Assembly (NCBI GenBank): GCA_019347995.1
Contig: JAHWKH010000154.1
Location: 1 to 6,374 of the forward strand
Direction of reading: 5' to 3'
DNA from: Gemmatimonadota bacterium
Lineage (GTDB): Bacteria; Gemmatimonadota; Gemmatimonadetes; Longimicrobiales; UBA6960
Length of the DNA stretch: 6,374 bases
This document shows, piece after piece, positions 1 to 6,374 of the stretch. Within the stretch, counting starts at the first letter, position 1, and each line of letters starts with the position of its first letter. The position numbers were made by a program, and so were the translations under genes. The notes beneath the pieces were generated by a model. It did no database searches. It saw nothing but the letters and a program-made list of their open reading frames with translations, and was not told where the DNA came from.

Positions 1-93
1 TTCGCCGAAGCCGACCGCATCCGCACCGAACTGGCAGCGGAAGGGATTCTGCTGGAAGACGGCGCCGGAGGGACGAGCTGGCGCCGGGCCTGA
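1..93 (+). CDS. cysS: Cysteinyl-tRNA synthetase, C-terminal end (partial)
   Basis: Only the last 30 residues and the TGA stop at 91-93 are present; the rest lies off the left edge. CysS charges tRNA-Cys with cysteine in the cytoplasm. The visible tail has the usual CysS ending: an ADRIRTEL helix, then GILLEDG, then GTSWRRA at the very C-terminus. This closely resembles the E. coli ending GIVLEDGPQGTTWRRK, as I remember it. It is the only gene I can support on the plus strand and it converges on murG. No ribosome binding site or obvious downstream gene on the same strand follows within the window. The identification rests on a short but characteristic tail, so the family call is good while the gene's integrity cannot be judged. 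Confidence 0.8.
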   Translation, partial: FAEADRIRTELAAEGILLEDGAGGTSWRRA

Positions 94-818
94 TCCAGCT
101 GTCTCTGAAGGGCTGACGGCAAGTCGGCTGCTCGTCCTGCGCGGTGGCGCCCCGCCGCGACCCCGCTCACCGCGTCCAGCACCGCCTCGTTCAGGGCCCG
201 CGAGCCCTGGCTTCCTCCCACGATCAGCGCCACGGTGCCCTCCGGGTCCAGGCCGAACGCGGCACGGGCGTCCGCGCGGTCGATGGACCGTGGGGGCTCG
301 ATGGGGTTTCCCGAGACCCGGACGCGTCCCCGTGCCCGGGTGGGAAGTCGCTCGGCGACCTCCGGAAACGCGACGTGGATCTCGCGCGCGAACCGCGACA
401 GCGCACGGGTGACCACTCCCGGCACGCTGTTCTGCTCCTGGAGCACCAGGGGCACGCCCGCCAGGATCGCCGCGAGCCCCGCCGGGCCGCCGGCGTATCC
501 GCCGGTCACCACCACGACCTCCGGGCGCCGCCGACGGAAGAGGTCGCCCACCTGCTGCAGCGAGTGGAGGAGGGCCGGGACCACCCGCCAGTTCGAAAAC
601 CCCGCGCCGCGATCCACCCCCCGCACCGGGAGGAGGAGATGCTCCACCCCGCGCTCCGGGAGGACGCGCGCCTCCACGCCGCGTCGGGCGCCCACGAAGA
701 CGGGGTGCACGTCGGGCCGGAGCTCGACCAGCGCGTTCGCCAGGGCCAAGGCCGGATACAGGTGCCCGCCCGTCCCTCCCCCGGCGAACACGGCCACCAC
801 GCCGTCGCCCTCATGCAC
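3..818 (-). CDS. murG: MurG N-acetylglucosaminyltransferase, C-terminal domain missing
   Basis: MurG adds GlcNAc from UDP-GlcNAc to lipid I, giving lipid II, at the cytoplasmic face of the membrane. I start it at a GTG at 818, which overlaps the end of ftsW by 8 bases and puts the first glycine loop at residues 13-18. Visible motifs are [12 protein letters not shown] (13-24), TGGYAGGP (105-112), LQEQNSVPG (126-134, with Gln where many homologues have His), SGNPIE (169-174) and [12 protein letters not shown] (201-212). After about residue 217 the family match ends. The later acceptor and UDP-GlcNAc binding motifs (an HQ-G motif, the RAGA-type motif with its Glu, and dHQ-NA) are absent. The frame stays open to the window edge, passing antisense through cysS. 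A full MurG is about 360 residues, so roughly 140 are missing. As drawn it would not be active. The N-terminal identity is certain; the left coordinate is only the end of the open frame. Confidence 0.85.
   Translation of the reverse strand, partial: MHEGDGVVAVFAGGGTGGHLYPALALANALVELRPDVHPVFVGARRGVEARVLPERGVEHLLLPVRGVDRGAGFSNWRVVPALLHSLQQVGDLFRRRRPEVVVVTGGYAGGPAGLAAILAGVPLVLQEQNSVPGVVTRALSRFAREIHVAFPEVAERLPTRARGRVRVSGNPIEPPRSIDRADARAAFGLDPEGTVALIVGGSQGSRALNEAVLDAVSGVAAGRHRAGRAADLPSALQRQLDQARRQLVPPAPSSSRIPSAASSVRMRSASA
94..167. other. Junction between cysS end and the last MurG-like codons
   Basis: This segment lies between the cysS stop and the point where the minus strand stops resembling MurG (about residue 217, near base 168). 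All three minus frames were read: one is open but not MurG-like, one is open with arginine- and proline-rich translation, and one meets a stop at once near 165-169. No tRNA, insertion sequence end or clear terminator is visible. The exact breakpoint cannot be fixed from sequence alone, because MurG proteins vary in length just after this motif. It may be natural 3' flank of cysS, a rearrangement scar or an assembly join. Confidence 0.45.
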
Positions 819-1998
819 GACCCCGCCCCGGACGCGTGGTCCCGGCCTCCGTCTCCCGCGCCACCGCCATGAGCATCCCGAGACACGCGAGGGTGACCAG
901 GAGATTGGAGCGCCCGTACGAGAACAGGGGAAGAGCCAGCCCGGTCGGCGGCACGAGGGCCAGGCCCACCGCCATGTGGAGGAGCGCCTGCAGCGCGACC
1001 AGGTTGGTCGCACCCAGGGCCAGGAGCTGCGAGTATGGGGCCGTCGCACGGCGCGCGATGCGGTAGCCCACCAGCACCAGCGTGGCGTACAGGCCCACCA
1101 CGAGCACCACGCCGAGAAGACCCCACTCCTCGCCGACCATGGCGAAGATGAAGTCGTTGTGCGGCTCGGGGAGGAAGCCGTACTTCTGCCGCCCCTGGCC
1201 GAAGCCGACGCCCGCGACGCCGCCCGAGCCGATGGCGATGAGGGACTGCCGCACCTGGAAGCCCGCCCCCGCGGGATCCACGGCCGGGTTCAGGAACGCC
1301 GCGAGGCGGTCGGCCCGGAATCCCACCCGCAGCTGCGTCCACAAGACCGGCGAAGCCAGGAGGCCCAGGAAGACGAAATGGGCCACGCGCCCTCCCGCGG
1401 CGAACACGGTGAGGGCGCCGAGCGCGGCGATGAGGCACGCGGTCGAGAGGTTGGGCTGGAGCAGGACCGGCGCCAGGAGCGCGCTCCACACGAGGATGAA
1501 CGGCAGCAGACCCCGCGTCAGGCTCGCGAGCTGGTCCTGCTTCTTCACCGCCATCGCGGCCGTCCATACGATGACCGCCGCCTTGGCGAACTCCGACGGC
1601 TGCATGGTCACGCCCACCACGAGCCAGCGGCGGGCGCCGTTGATCTCGGGGGCGATGGAGCCGGTCCCGGGCAGGACCGTCGCCACCAGCAGCCCGAACG
1701 TGACCACCACCAGGGGCCAGGCCAGGCGCTCCCACAGCCACGTCGGTACCCTGGCGCAGCCCATCATGAGTAGGAGGCCCCCGGCCGCACCCGCCAGCTG
1801 CCGGAGCACGAAATACCAGTCGGGCAGCCCCTGGCGCTGGGCCAGGAACGCGCTGCCGGAATACAGCGTGACCAGGCCGAAGGCGAGCAGGAGCAGCGTC
1901 GTGGTCATGACCACCGGCGCCTCCCACCCCCGCCCCAGCCCGGTGTCCGGCAGCGTGAGGGGTCCGCTCGGCGAGATGTCCATGAGGCGGACGGCCAT
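811..1998 (-). CDS. ftsW: FtsW, septal SEDS peptidoglycan glycosyltransferase
   Basis: This 395-residue membrane protein belongs to the SEDS family (FtsW/RodA/SpoVE). It polymerises lipid II into glycan strands at the division septum together with its class B PBP partner. About ten membrane segments are visible, for example near residues 28-50, 62-81, 90-109, 163-181, 185-201, 204-222, 291-312, 323-348 and 355-380. Conserved stretches are NGARRWL (120-126), QPSEFAK (133-139), LLQPN (179-183), the extracellular loop KYGFLPEPHNDFIFA (272-286) with the presumed catalytic Asp282, and PLFSYGRSNLL (357-367). Several positions differ from the common consensus: QPD is QPN, HTDF is HNDF, and SYGGSS is SYGRSN. 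FtsW is preferred over RodA because the gene lies between murD and murG. Two adjacent ATG codons (2001 and 1998) could start it; 1998 sits 6 bases from a GGAGG and shares one base with the murD stop. It ends 8 bases inside murG. Confidence 0.93.
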   Translation of the reverse strand: MAVRLMDISPSGPLTLPDTGLGRGWEAPVVMTTTLLLLAFGLVTLYSGSAFLAQRQGLPDWYFVLRQLAGAAGGLLLMMGCARVPTWLWERLAWPLVVVTFGLLVATVLPGTGSIAPEINGARRWLVVGVTMQPSEFAKAAVIVWTAAMAVKKQDQLASLTRGLLPFILVWSALLAPVLLQPNLSTACLIAALGALTVFAAGGRVAHFVFLGLLASPVLWTQLRVGFRADRLAAFLNPAVDPAGAGFQVRQSLIAIGSGGVAGVGFGQGRQKYGFLPEPHNDFIFAMVGEEWGLLGVVLVVGLYATLVLVGYRIARRATAPYSQLLALGATNLVALQALLHMAVGLALVPPTGLALPLFSYGRSNLLVTLACLGMLMAVARETEAGTTRPGRGRA

Positions 1999-3413
1999 CA
2001 TGACCCTCCGGACGAGACGGCGCCGTCGACGGCGTGGGCTCCGCCGTCCACGGCGTACGCCAGCGCCGCGAACCGCTCCCCCCGCTCCTCGTAGTCCTCG
2101 AACATGTCGAAGCTCGAGCACGCCGGAGACAGCAGGATCAGGTCGCCCTTGCGCGCATGATCGCGGGCGACGCGAACGACCTCCTCCATGTCGCTGCCCG
2201 CCCGCACCACGGGAACCCTGCCCTCGAGGGCGTCCGCGATGCGTGGGCCGGCCGCGCCGTAGGTCACGGCCACCCGCGCGCGGGCCTCGAGGGCATCGGC
2301 CAGGGGCCCGAGGTCCTCGCCCTTGTCCTTGCCGCCCAGGAGGATGACCAGGGGCCGCGTCAGGCTGCGCACCGCCGAGGCCGCCGCCGCCACGTTGGTC
2401 GCCTTCGAGTCGTTGACCCACAGGACCCCGTCCCTCTCCACCACCGCCTGCAGCCGGTGTGCGAGAGGCCGCACGGTCCGCAGGCCGGCGCCCAGCGCGC
2501 CGGCGGGCACCCCCGCGAGCCGGGCGACGACGGCCGCGGCGAGGGCATTGGCCAGGTTGTGCGTCCCCAGGAGGGGGAGCGCGGAGCGCCGGAGGAGGGG
2601 CTCCACCTGGCCGTCGCCCATGTCGAGGACCAGAAGGCCGTCCTCGAGGCGTCCGCCGCGCCGCGATCCGGCTTGCGCGCTGAAGTACCAGCGCTCGCCG
2701 GCGGCATCCCGCGCCAGCGCGAGCACGCCGTCGTCGTCGGCGTTGAGCACCCAGCGGCTGTCGGGGTCCGCGTTCTCGAACAGGCGCGCCTTGTCGGCGT
2801 AGTACGCCTCCACGCTCCCGTACCGGTCCAGGTGGTCGGGCGCCAGGTTCGTCAGCACGCCGATGTCGGGCCGAAAGGTCTCGATGTCCGCGAGCTGGAA
2901 GGAGCTCATCTCCCACACGTGCCAGTCGGGCTGCGGATGCTCCATCACGAGGTCGCACGCCGGTGGGCCGAGCCCCGCGCCGATGTTTCCACCCAGCCCC
3001 ACCTCGACGCCGCCTTCCCGCAGGAGGTGTGCGATGAGCGCGACGGTCGTCGTCTTCCCGTTCGTCCCGGTGACCGCGATCAGTGGACGGCGGAGGAACC
3101 GAAACGCGTACTCGGGCTCGGAGATCCATCGCTTGCCCCGATCCCGGAGCGCGCGGAGCAGCGGAGCGTCCGGGGGGATTCCAGGGGAGACCACCACGGT
3201 GTCGGATCGGGCGATCCGTTCCAGGTCGTGTCGTCCCAGCTCGACATCGGCACCGAGCTCCTGGAGAGTGGCTCCACCAGCTGCAGCCTTGGCATCAGAG
3301 CGCAGATCCGAGACATAGACGTCACCTCCCGTTGAGAGAGCCAGCCGGGCCGCGGCGACGCCGCTGGCTCCGAGGCCCAGAATCGAAACCGAATCCACGC
3401 GAGCGCCGTCCAT
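1998..3413 (-). CDS. murD: MurD, UDP-MurNAc-L-Ala:D-glutamate ligase
   Basis: MurD uses ATP to add D-glutamate to UDP-MurNAc-L-alanine in the cytoplasm. The protein has 471 residues (E. coli 438) and the three Mur ligase domains. These are an N-terminal Rossmann-like domain with GLGASG (13-18), a central ATPase with TGTNGKTTT (115-123), EMSSFQL (168-174), NLAPDHLDRYGS (189-200) and Lys208 at the carbamylated-lysine position, and a C-terminal domain with HNLANA (285-290), NDSKATN (334-340) and LSPACSSFDMFEDYE (428-442). All key motifs are intact. The start ATG shares one base with the mraY stop (TGATG) and has only a weak ribosome binding site, so it probably depends on coupling to mraY. The last 20 or so residues extend beyond the conserved end and contain AVDG twice, seven residues apart, encoded by a DNA direct repeat. 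The stop shares one base with the ftsW start at 1998. Confidence 0.97.
   Translation of the reverse strand: MDGARVDSVSILGLGASGVAAARLALSTGGDVYVSDLRSDAKAAAGGATLQELGADVELGRHDLERIARSDTVVVSPGIPPDAPLLRALRDRGKRWISEPEYAFRFLRRPLIAVTGTNGKTTTVALIAHLLREGGVEVGLGGNIGAGLGPPACDLVMEHPQPDWHVWEMSSFQLADIETFRPDIGVLTNLAPDHLDRYGSVEAYYADKARLFENADPDSRWVLNADDDGVLALARDAAGERWYFSAQAGSRRGGRLEDGLLVLDMGDGQVEPLLRRSALPLLGTHNLANALAAAVVARLAGVPAGALGAGLRTVRPLAHRLQAVVERDGVLWVNDSKATNVAAAASAVRSLTRPLVILLGGKDKGEDLGPLADALEARARVAVTYGAAGPRIADALEGRVPVVRAGSDMEEVVRVARDHARKGDLILLSPACSSFDMFEDYEERGERFAALAYAVDGGAHAVDGAVSSGGS
2005..2009 (-). promoter_or_regulatory. Shine-Dalgarno site of ftsW (GGAGG)
   Basis: On the minus strand a GGAGG lies inside the last codons of murD. 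It is 3 bases from the first of two tandem ATGs and 6 bases from the second. The longer spacing is the more usual one and favours initiation at 1998, although the ATG at 2001 would give the common ATGA overlap with the murD stop. Confidence 0.6.
2021..2056. repeat. Two-copy 21-bp-period direct repeat in the murD 3' end
   Basis: The 15-mer at 2021-2035 (cgccgtcgacggcgt) recurs at 2042-2056 with one mismatch, a period of 21 bases. The core of the first copy, 2022-2033, is a perfect 12-base palindrome, and the second copy has one central change. The repeat is in frame and encodes the doubled AVDG in the murD tail. It may be a small in-frame duplication or a hairpin-forming element; nothing here shows a function. 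Confidence 0.6.
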
Positions 3414-4519
3414 CACCGGATCTTCAGGGTGGAGATGGCGACCATCGCGAAGAGGAGCCCGAGGATCCAGAAGCGGACCACGACCTTCGTCTCGGGCCAG
3501 CCCAGCTGCTCGAAGTGATGGTGCAGCGGGGACATCTTGAAGATCCGCCGGCCCTGGCCGTAGCGGCGGGCGGTGTAGCGGAAGTAGCCCGTCTGCAGGA
3601 TCACCGAGACGGCCTCGAGGACGAACACGCCCCCCACGATGACCAGCAGGAACTCGGCCTTGAGCAGGATGGCCATGACGCCCACCGCGCCTCCCATGGA
3701 CAGGGAGCCGGTGTCGCCCATGAACACCTCGGCGGGGTGGGAGTTGAACCACAGGAATCCCACCGCCGCGCCGGCCAGGGCCACCGCGAAGATGGCCATC
3801 TCGCCCGCGCCGGGGAGGTAGAACAGTCCCAGGTACGACGAGGTGTCGATGCGGCCGGTGATGTAGGCCATGACGGCGAAGGTCGCCGCGGCGATGGCCG
3901 TGAGGCCGCACGCCAGGCCGTCGAGCCCGTCGGAGAGGTTGACCGCGTTCGAGGTGCCCGCCACGACGATGGCGACGAAGAGCACGAACGCCGGGGCCCA
4001 GAAGGCCAGCATGTAGTCGGAAAGGAACGGGACGCCGGTCCAGGTGGACGGGAACGGCGAAACCGGACGCAGCACCAGGAACAGCCCCAGGGCGAGGCCG
4101 AACCCGAACTGGCCGATGAGCTTGTAGCGCGCCACCAGCCCCTCGGTCTTGCGCCGCACCACCTTCAGGTAGTCGTCGGCGAAGCCCAGCAGGCCCATCC
4201 ACAGGAGGGCCAGGAGTGGGAGGATCGTATACCAGTTGGTGATCTCGGCCCACAGCAGCGTGGAGATGGCGCACGAGACGAGGATGAGCACGCCGCCCAT
4301 GGTGGGCGTGCCAGCCTTCTCGAGGTGCGTTTTCGGCCCTTCCCCGCGCACGACCTGCCTGAAGCGGAGGGTGCGCAGCCAGCCGATCATCGAGGGCCCC
4401 AGGACGAAGGCCAGCACCAGCGACGTCACCACCGCGCCGGCCGCCCGGAAGGTGAGATACGTGAAGAGGTTGAAGACGATGTGTACGTCGGTGAGCCCGG
4501 GAAGGAGGTGGTAGAGCAT
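3413..4519 (-). CDS. mraY: MraY, phospho-MurNAc-pentapeptide translocase
   Basis: MraY transfers phospho-MurNAc-pentapeptide from its UDP carrier to undecaprenyl phosphate, making lipid I, the first membrane step of peptidoglycan synthesis. The protein has 368 residues, close to the usual 360, and is strongly hydrophobic with about ten membrane helices. Catalytic and signature motifs are all present: HLEKAGTPTMGG (65-76), the FADDYLK aspartates 115 and 116, NLSDGLDGLA (194-203), FMGDTGSL (266-273) with Asp269, and PLHHHFE (331-337). The start ATG shares one base with the murF stop (TGATG). It has the clearest Shine-Dalgarno in the window, AGGAGG 7 bases upstream within the last murF codons. 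The stop likewise shares one base with the murD start. There is no sign of truncation or frameshift. The motif set separates it from the related WecA-type transferases. Confidence 0.98.
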   Translation of the reverse strand: MLYHLLPGLTDVHIVFNLFTYLTFRAAGAVVTSLVLAFVLGPSMIGWLRTLRFRQVVRGEGPKTHLEKAGTPTMGGVLILVSCAISTLLWAEITNWYTILPLLALLWMGLLGFADDYLKVVRRKTEGLVARYKLIGQFGFGLALGLFLVLRPVSPFPSTWTGVPFLSDYMLAFWAPAFVLFVAIVVAGTSNAVNLSDGLDGLACGLTAIAAATFAVMAYITGRIDTSSYLGLFYLPGAGEMAIFAVALAGAAVGFLWFNSHPAEVFMGDTGSLSMGGAVGVMAILLKAEFLLVIVGGVFVLEAVSVILQTGYFRYTARRYGQGRRIFKMSPLHHHFEQLGWPETKVVVRFWILGLLFAMVAISTLKIR

Positions 4520-5889
4520 CAGAAGTCCTCCTCGAAGCGGGGCAGCAGCGACTCCAGCGCCACGCCCCGCGATCCCTTGAGGAGGATCACCTCGTGGCCC
4601 CGCAGACGTGGCCTCAGCGCCTCGTACGCCTCCGCCGGCTCGGCGGCGGACAGCAGCCTGGCGCCGGCGCCCCCCTCGAGCCCGTCCGCCGCGCGGGCGA
4701 ACGCCCCGGTGGCCACGACCAGGTCGATGTCCCTGGCGATCGCCGCCTCCAGCACCCGCCGATGGAGGGCATCGCTCTGCTCCCCCAGCTCCAGCATCGT
4801 GCCGAGCACGGCCACGCGGCCGTCGCCCCCACCCTGGGCCTCGAGGAGGTCCAGGGCCGCCTCCACGCTCTGGGGGTTCGCGTTGTAGCAGTCCACCAGC
4901 AGGGTCAGGTCTCCGACCGAGCGCACCTCTCCACGCATCGACCCCGCCTTCACCGCCGAGACCCCCCGGGCGGCGGCCTCGTGCTCGACGCCCACGACCT
5001 CGGCCACGGCCAGGGCCAGGAGGGCGTTCTGCACGACGTGTCGGCCGGGAACCGACAGCGCCACGGTATGGCCGCGCCAGACGAAGCGGTGGGCGCCCCA
5101 GGCGTCCACTTCCACGTCCCGGGGGCGCAGGTCCTCGTCGGCCCGCTCGCTCCAGCCGGCGACGCGCACGTCGGGGCGCAGCGACCGTGCCGTCTCCGGC
5201 AGGGAGGGGGGCGTGTCGCCCACGATGGCGTGTCCATCCTCCGGGAGGGCGCGCACGAGGTCGAGCTTCTCGTCGAGGACGCCCTCCACCGAGCCGAGCT
5301 TCTCCAGGTGGCTCTCGCCCACGGTGGTCAGGATCCCCACGGTGGGCCGCGCGATGGCGGCGAGGGTCGCGATCTCGCCGGGCTCGTTGGTCCCCATCTC
5401 CACCACCACCACGTCCGCGTCGTCGGGCGCGGTGAGCAGCGTCATCGGCATCCCGATGCGGTTGTTGAGGTTGCCCCGCGTGGCGTGGACCTTCCGGGAG
5501 GCGCCCAGCGCCCCGGCGGTCAGGTCCTTGGTGCTGGTCTTTCCCGAGGAGCCGGTGATGCCCACGATCGCAGCCCGCAGCGAGCCGCGCCGGTGCGCCG
5601 CCAGTCGCCCCAGGGCGACCAGCGTGTCGTCCACGGGGTAGAGCACGGCCGACCCCTCGCCCGCCACGGGCTGCGAGACCACGGCGCCGCGGGCGCCCGC
5701 CGCCACGGCGTCCCCCACGAAGTCGTGGCCGTCGAAGCGCTCGCCCTGCAGAGCCACGTACAGGTGGCCGGGCGCGGTCGAGCGCGAATCGGTGCTCACC
5801 CCGGTGAACTCGAGCCCCTCCACCGCCTGGTCCCCACGCAGCCCCAGGGCGCGGCGCACCTCGGCGTCGGTCCACGCGAAGGCGCTCAT
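4519..5889 (-). CDS. murF: MurF, UDP-MurNAc-tripeptide:D-Ala-D-Ala ligase
   Basis: MurF completes the cytoplasmic precursor by adding the D-Ala-D-Ala dipeptide with ATP. The 456-residue length is normal for the family (E. coli 452). The N-terminal substrate domain shows GVSTDSR (30-36) and GERFDGHDF (49-57). The central ATPase has the P-loop ITGSSGKTSTKD (111-122), NLNNRIGMP (140-148), EMGTNEPGEI (164-173) and a GESHLEKLGS stretch (191-200) followed by Lys208. The C-terminal domain has DCYNANPQS (333-341), LGTMLELG (362-369) and LKGSRG (437-442). The STKD P-loop, the EMG-N-GEI motif and the YNANP motif distinguish MurF from MurC, MurD and MurE. Its ATG overlaps the murE stop by four bases (ATGA), and its stop shares one base with the mraY start. 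The usual AHLE is SHLE here, a mild variation. Confidence 0.97.
   Translation of the reverse strand: MSAFAWTDAEVRRALGLRGDQAVEGLEFTGVSTDSRSTAPGHLYVALQGERFDGHDFVGDAVAAGARGAVVSQPVAGEGSAVLYPVDDTLVALGRLAAHRRGSLRAAIVGITGSSGKTSTKDLTAGALGASRKVHATRGNLNNRIGMPMTLLTAPDDADVVVVEMGTNEPGEIATLAAIARPTVGILTTVGESHLEKLGSVEGVLDEKLDLVRALPEDGHAIVGDTPPSLPETARSLRPDVRVAGWSERADEDLRPRDVEVDAWGAHRFVWRGHTVALSVPGRHVVQNALLALAVAEVVGVEHEAAARGVSAVKAGSMRGEVRSVGDLTLLVDCYNANPQSVEAALDLLEAQGGGDGRVAVLGTMLELGEQSDALHRRVLEAAIARDIDLVVATGAFARAADGLEGGAGARLLSAAEPAEAYEALRPRLRGHEVILLKGSRGVALESLLPRFEEDF
4527..4532 (-). promoter_or_regulatory. Shine-Dalgarno site of mraY (AGGAGG)
   Basis: A perfect AGGAGG on the minus strand lies in the last codons of murF, 7 bases before the mraY ATG at 4519. 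It fixes that start codon and gives mraY its own initiation signal, unlike murD, which has none obvious. Confidence 0.75.
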
Positions 5890-6374
5890 GCGGCCCCCCG
5901 GGCGCCCAGCGCCTCCCGCACGATCTCGCGCTCGTCGAAGGGGCGCCGCTCGGTCCCGACGACCTGGTAGCGCTCGTGGCCCTTGCCGGCCAGCACCACC
6001 ACGTCGCCCGGCTCCGCCATCGCCAGGGCGCGGGCGATGGCCCGCCGGCGATCGGCGATGCGCTCGAAGGAGGCTCCGGACAGGCCCTCCTCCAGGTCGT
6101 CCAGGATCCGCTCCGGATCCTCGGTACGGGGGTTGTCCGACGTGAGCAGCACGAGATCGGCGTGGCGGGCGACGGCCTCGGCCATGGGGCGGCGCTTGCC
6201 GCGGTCCCGGTCCCCGCCCGCTCCGAAGAGCACCACCAGCCGCCCCGTCGTGAGGGGGGCCAGGGTGGCCAGGATGCTGTCGAGGGCGTCGGGGGTGTGG
6301 GCGAAGTCCACGATCACCGAGACGGGATCGCGGGCCACGACCTCGAGCCGGCCCGGCACCTGCGGCGCCATCGC
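5886..6374 (-). CDS. murE: MurE, UDP-MurNAc-dipeptide ligase, C-terminal part (partial; probably mDAP-adding)
   Basis: The visible 162 residues are the C-terminal third of MurE (whole protein about 490), which adds the third stem-peptide residue. The reading frame continues past the right edge. The Met codon at 6369-6371 is internal, since the sequence after it (VPGRLE, then VDFAHTPDAL) normally lies mid-protein. Further motifs are FGAGGDRDRGKR and PMAEAVA, then DNPRTEDP, with the DNPR codons at 6126-6137, and AGKGHERYQ near the end. DNPR with its arginine is the known signature of MurE enzymes that select meso-diaminopimelate; lysine-adding enzymes such as that of S. aureus have a different motif here. 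The residue specificity is therefore an inference from family knowledge. The TGA stop at 5886-5888 overlaps the murF ATG. The domain looks intact. Confidence 0.95.
   Translation of the reverse strand, partial: AMAPQVPGRLEVVARDPVSVIVDFAHTPDALDSILATLAPLTTGRLVVLFGAGGDRDRGKRRPMAEAVARHADLVLLTSDNPRTEDPERILDDLEEGLSGASFERIADRRRAIARALAMAEPGDVVVLAGKGHERYQVVGTERRPFDEREIVREALGARGAA

Noticed and set aside
111..129. Small hairpin (gctgac / gtcggc with a 5-base loop) after cysS as a terminator
   Set aside because: The stem is only 6-7 pairs with wobbles and no T tract follows, so an intrinsic terminator is not supported.
144..872. Plus-strand open frame starting with GTG just after cysS, considered as the next gene after cysS
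   Set aside because: It is the complement of conserved MurG motifs, it has Arg/His/Pro-rich translation, and no Shine-Dalgarno precedes it.
235..1773. Long plus-strand open frame of about 512 codons opposite murG and ftsW
   Set aside because: Its translation is Arg/Pro/Ala-rich low-complexity sequence with no family motifs, and it is antisense to well-recognised genes. Such frames are expected in GC-rich DNA.
3083..4888. Long plus-strand open frame of about 601 codons opposite murD, mraY and murF
   Set aside because: It spans three convincing opposite-strand genes and shows no recognisable domain; it is a shadow of their codon bias.
5886..6371. Short 161-residue protein starting at the Met codon at 6371
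   Set aside because: The Met precedes VPGRLE, which is internal in MurE, and the frame stays open to the window edge, so it is a partial murE and not a separate small gene.
1..6374. Mobile elements, CRISPR arrays, tRNA or rRNA genes, or a new defence or metabolic system
   Set aside because: Apart from the cysS tail and the junction, all bases are accounted for by overlapping cell wall genes. No repeats arrayed like CRISPR, inverted terminal repeats or transposase motifs were seen.

Overview
The window is a high-GC stretch of a bacterial division and cell wall (dcw) gene cluster. It reads right to left on the minus strand in the order murE (3' part) - murF - mraY - murD - ftsW - murG. A short plus-strand tail of cysS lies at the left edge. 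The visible MurE carries the DNPR motif typical of ligases that add meso-diaminopimelate, so the organism probably makes mDAP-type, Gram-negative-like peptidoglycan. GC-rich codon use and small signatures (QEQNS in MurG, SYGRSN in FtsW, GLVARYKL in MraY) remind me of Gemmatimonadota or related lineages. That placement is an inference from memory and is not proven here.

Layout: 5886-6374 is the C-terminal part of murE. Then come murF (4519-5889), mraY (3413-4519), murD (1998-3413), ftsW (811-1998) and murG (from 818 leftward). Every gene overlaps the next by 1, 4 or 8 bases, so there is no intergenic DNA from murE to murG. This looks like one transcript with translational coupling, and any promoter must lie upstream of murE, outside the window. 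Together the genes encode consecutive steps: MurE and MurF complete UDP-MurNAc-pentapeptide (MurD adds D-Glu earlier in the pathway), MraY moves it onto undecaprenyl phosphate to give lipid I, MurG would make lipid II, and FtsW is the septal SEDS glycan polymerase.

The left end is abnormal. MurG matches its family only for about 217 residues, through the GGSQG motif. The sequence then stops resembling MurG and runs into the 3' end of cysS on the opposite strand. About 140 residues of the C-terminal UDP-GlcNAc-binding domain are missing, although the frame stays open to the edge. This is either an assembly chimera or a real rearrangement, and it is the main item to check. I see no mobile element, CRISPR array, RNA gene or new system. 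The rest is a conventional cell wall operon.
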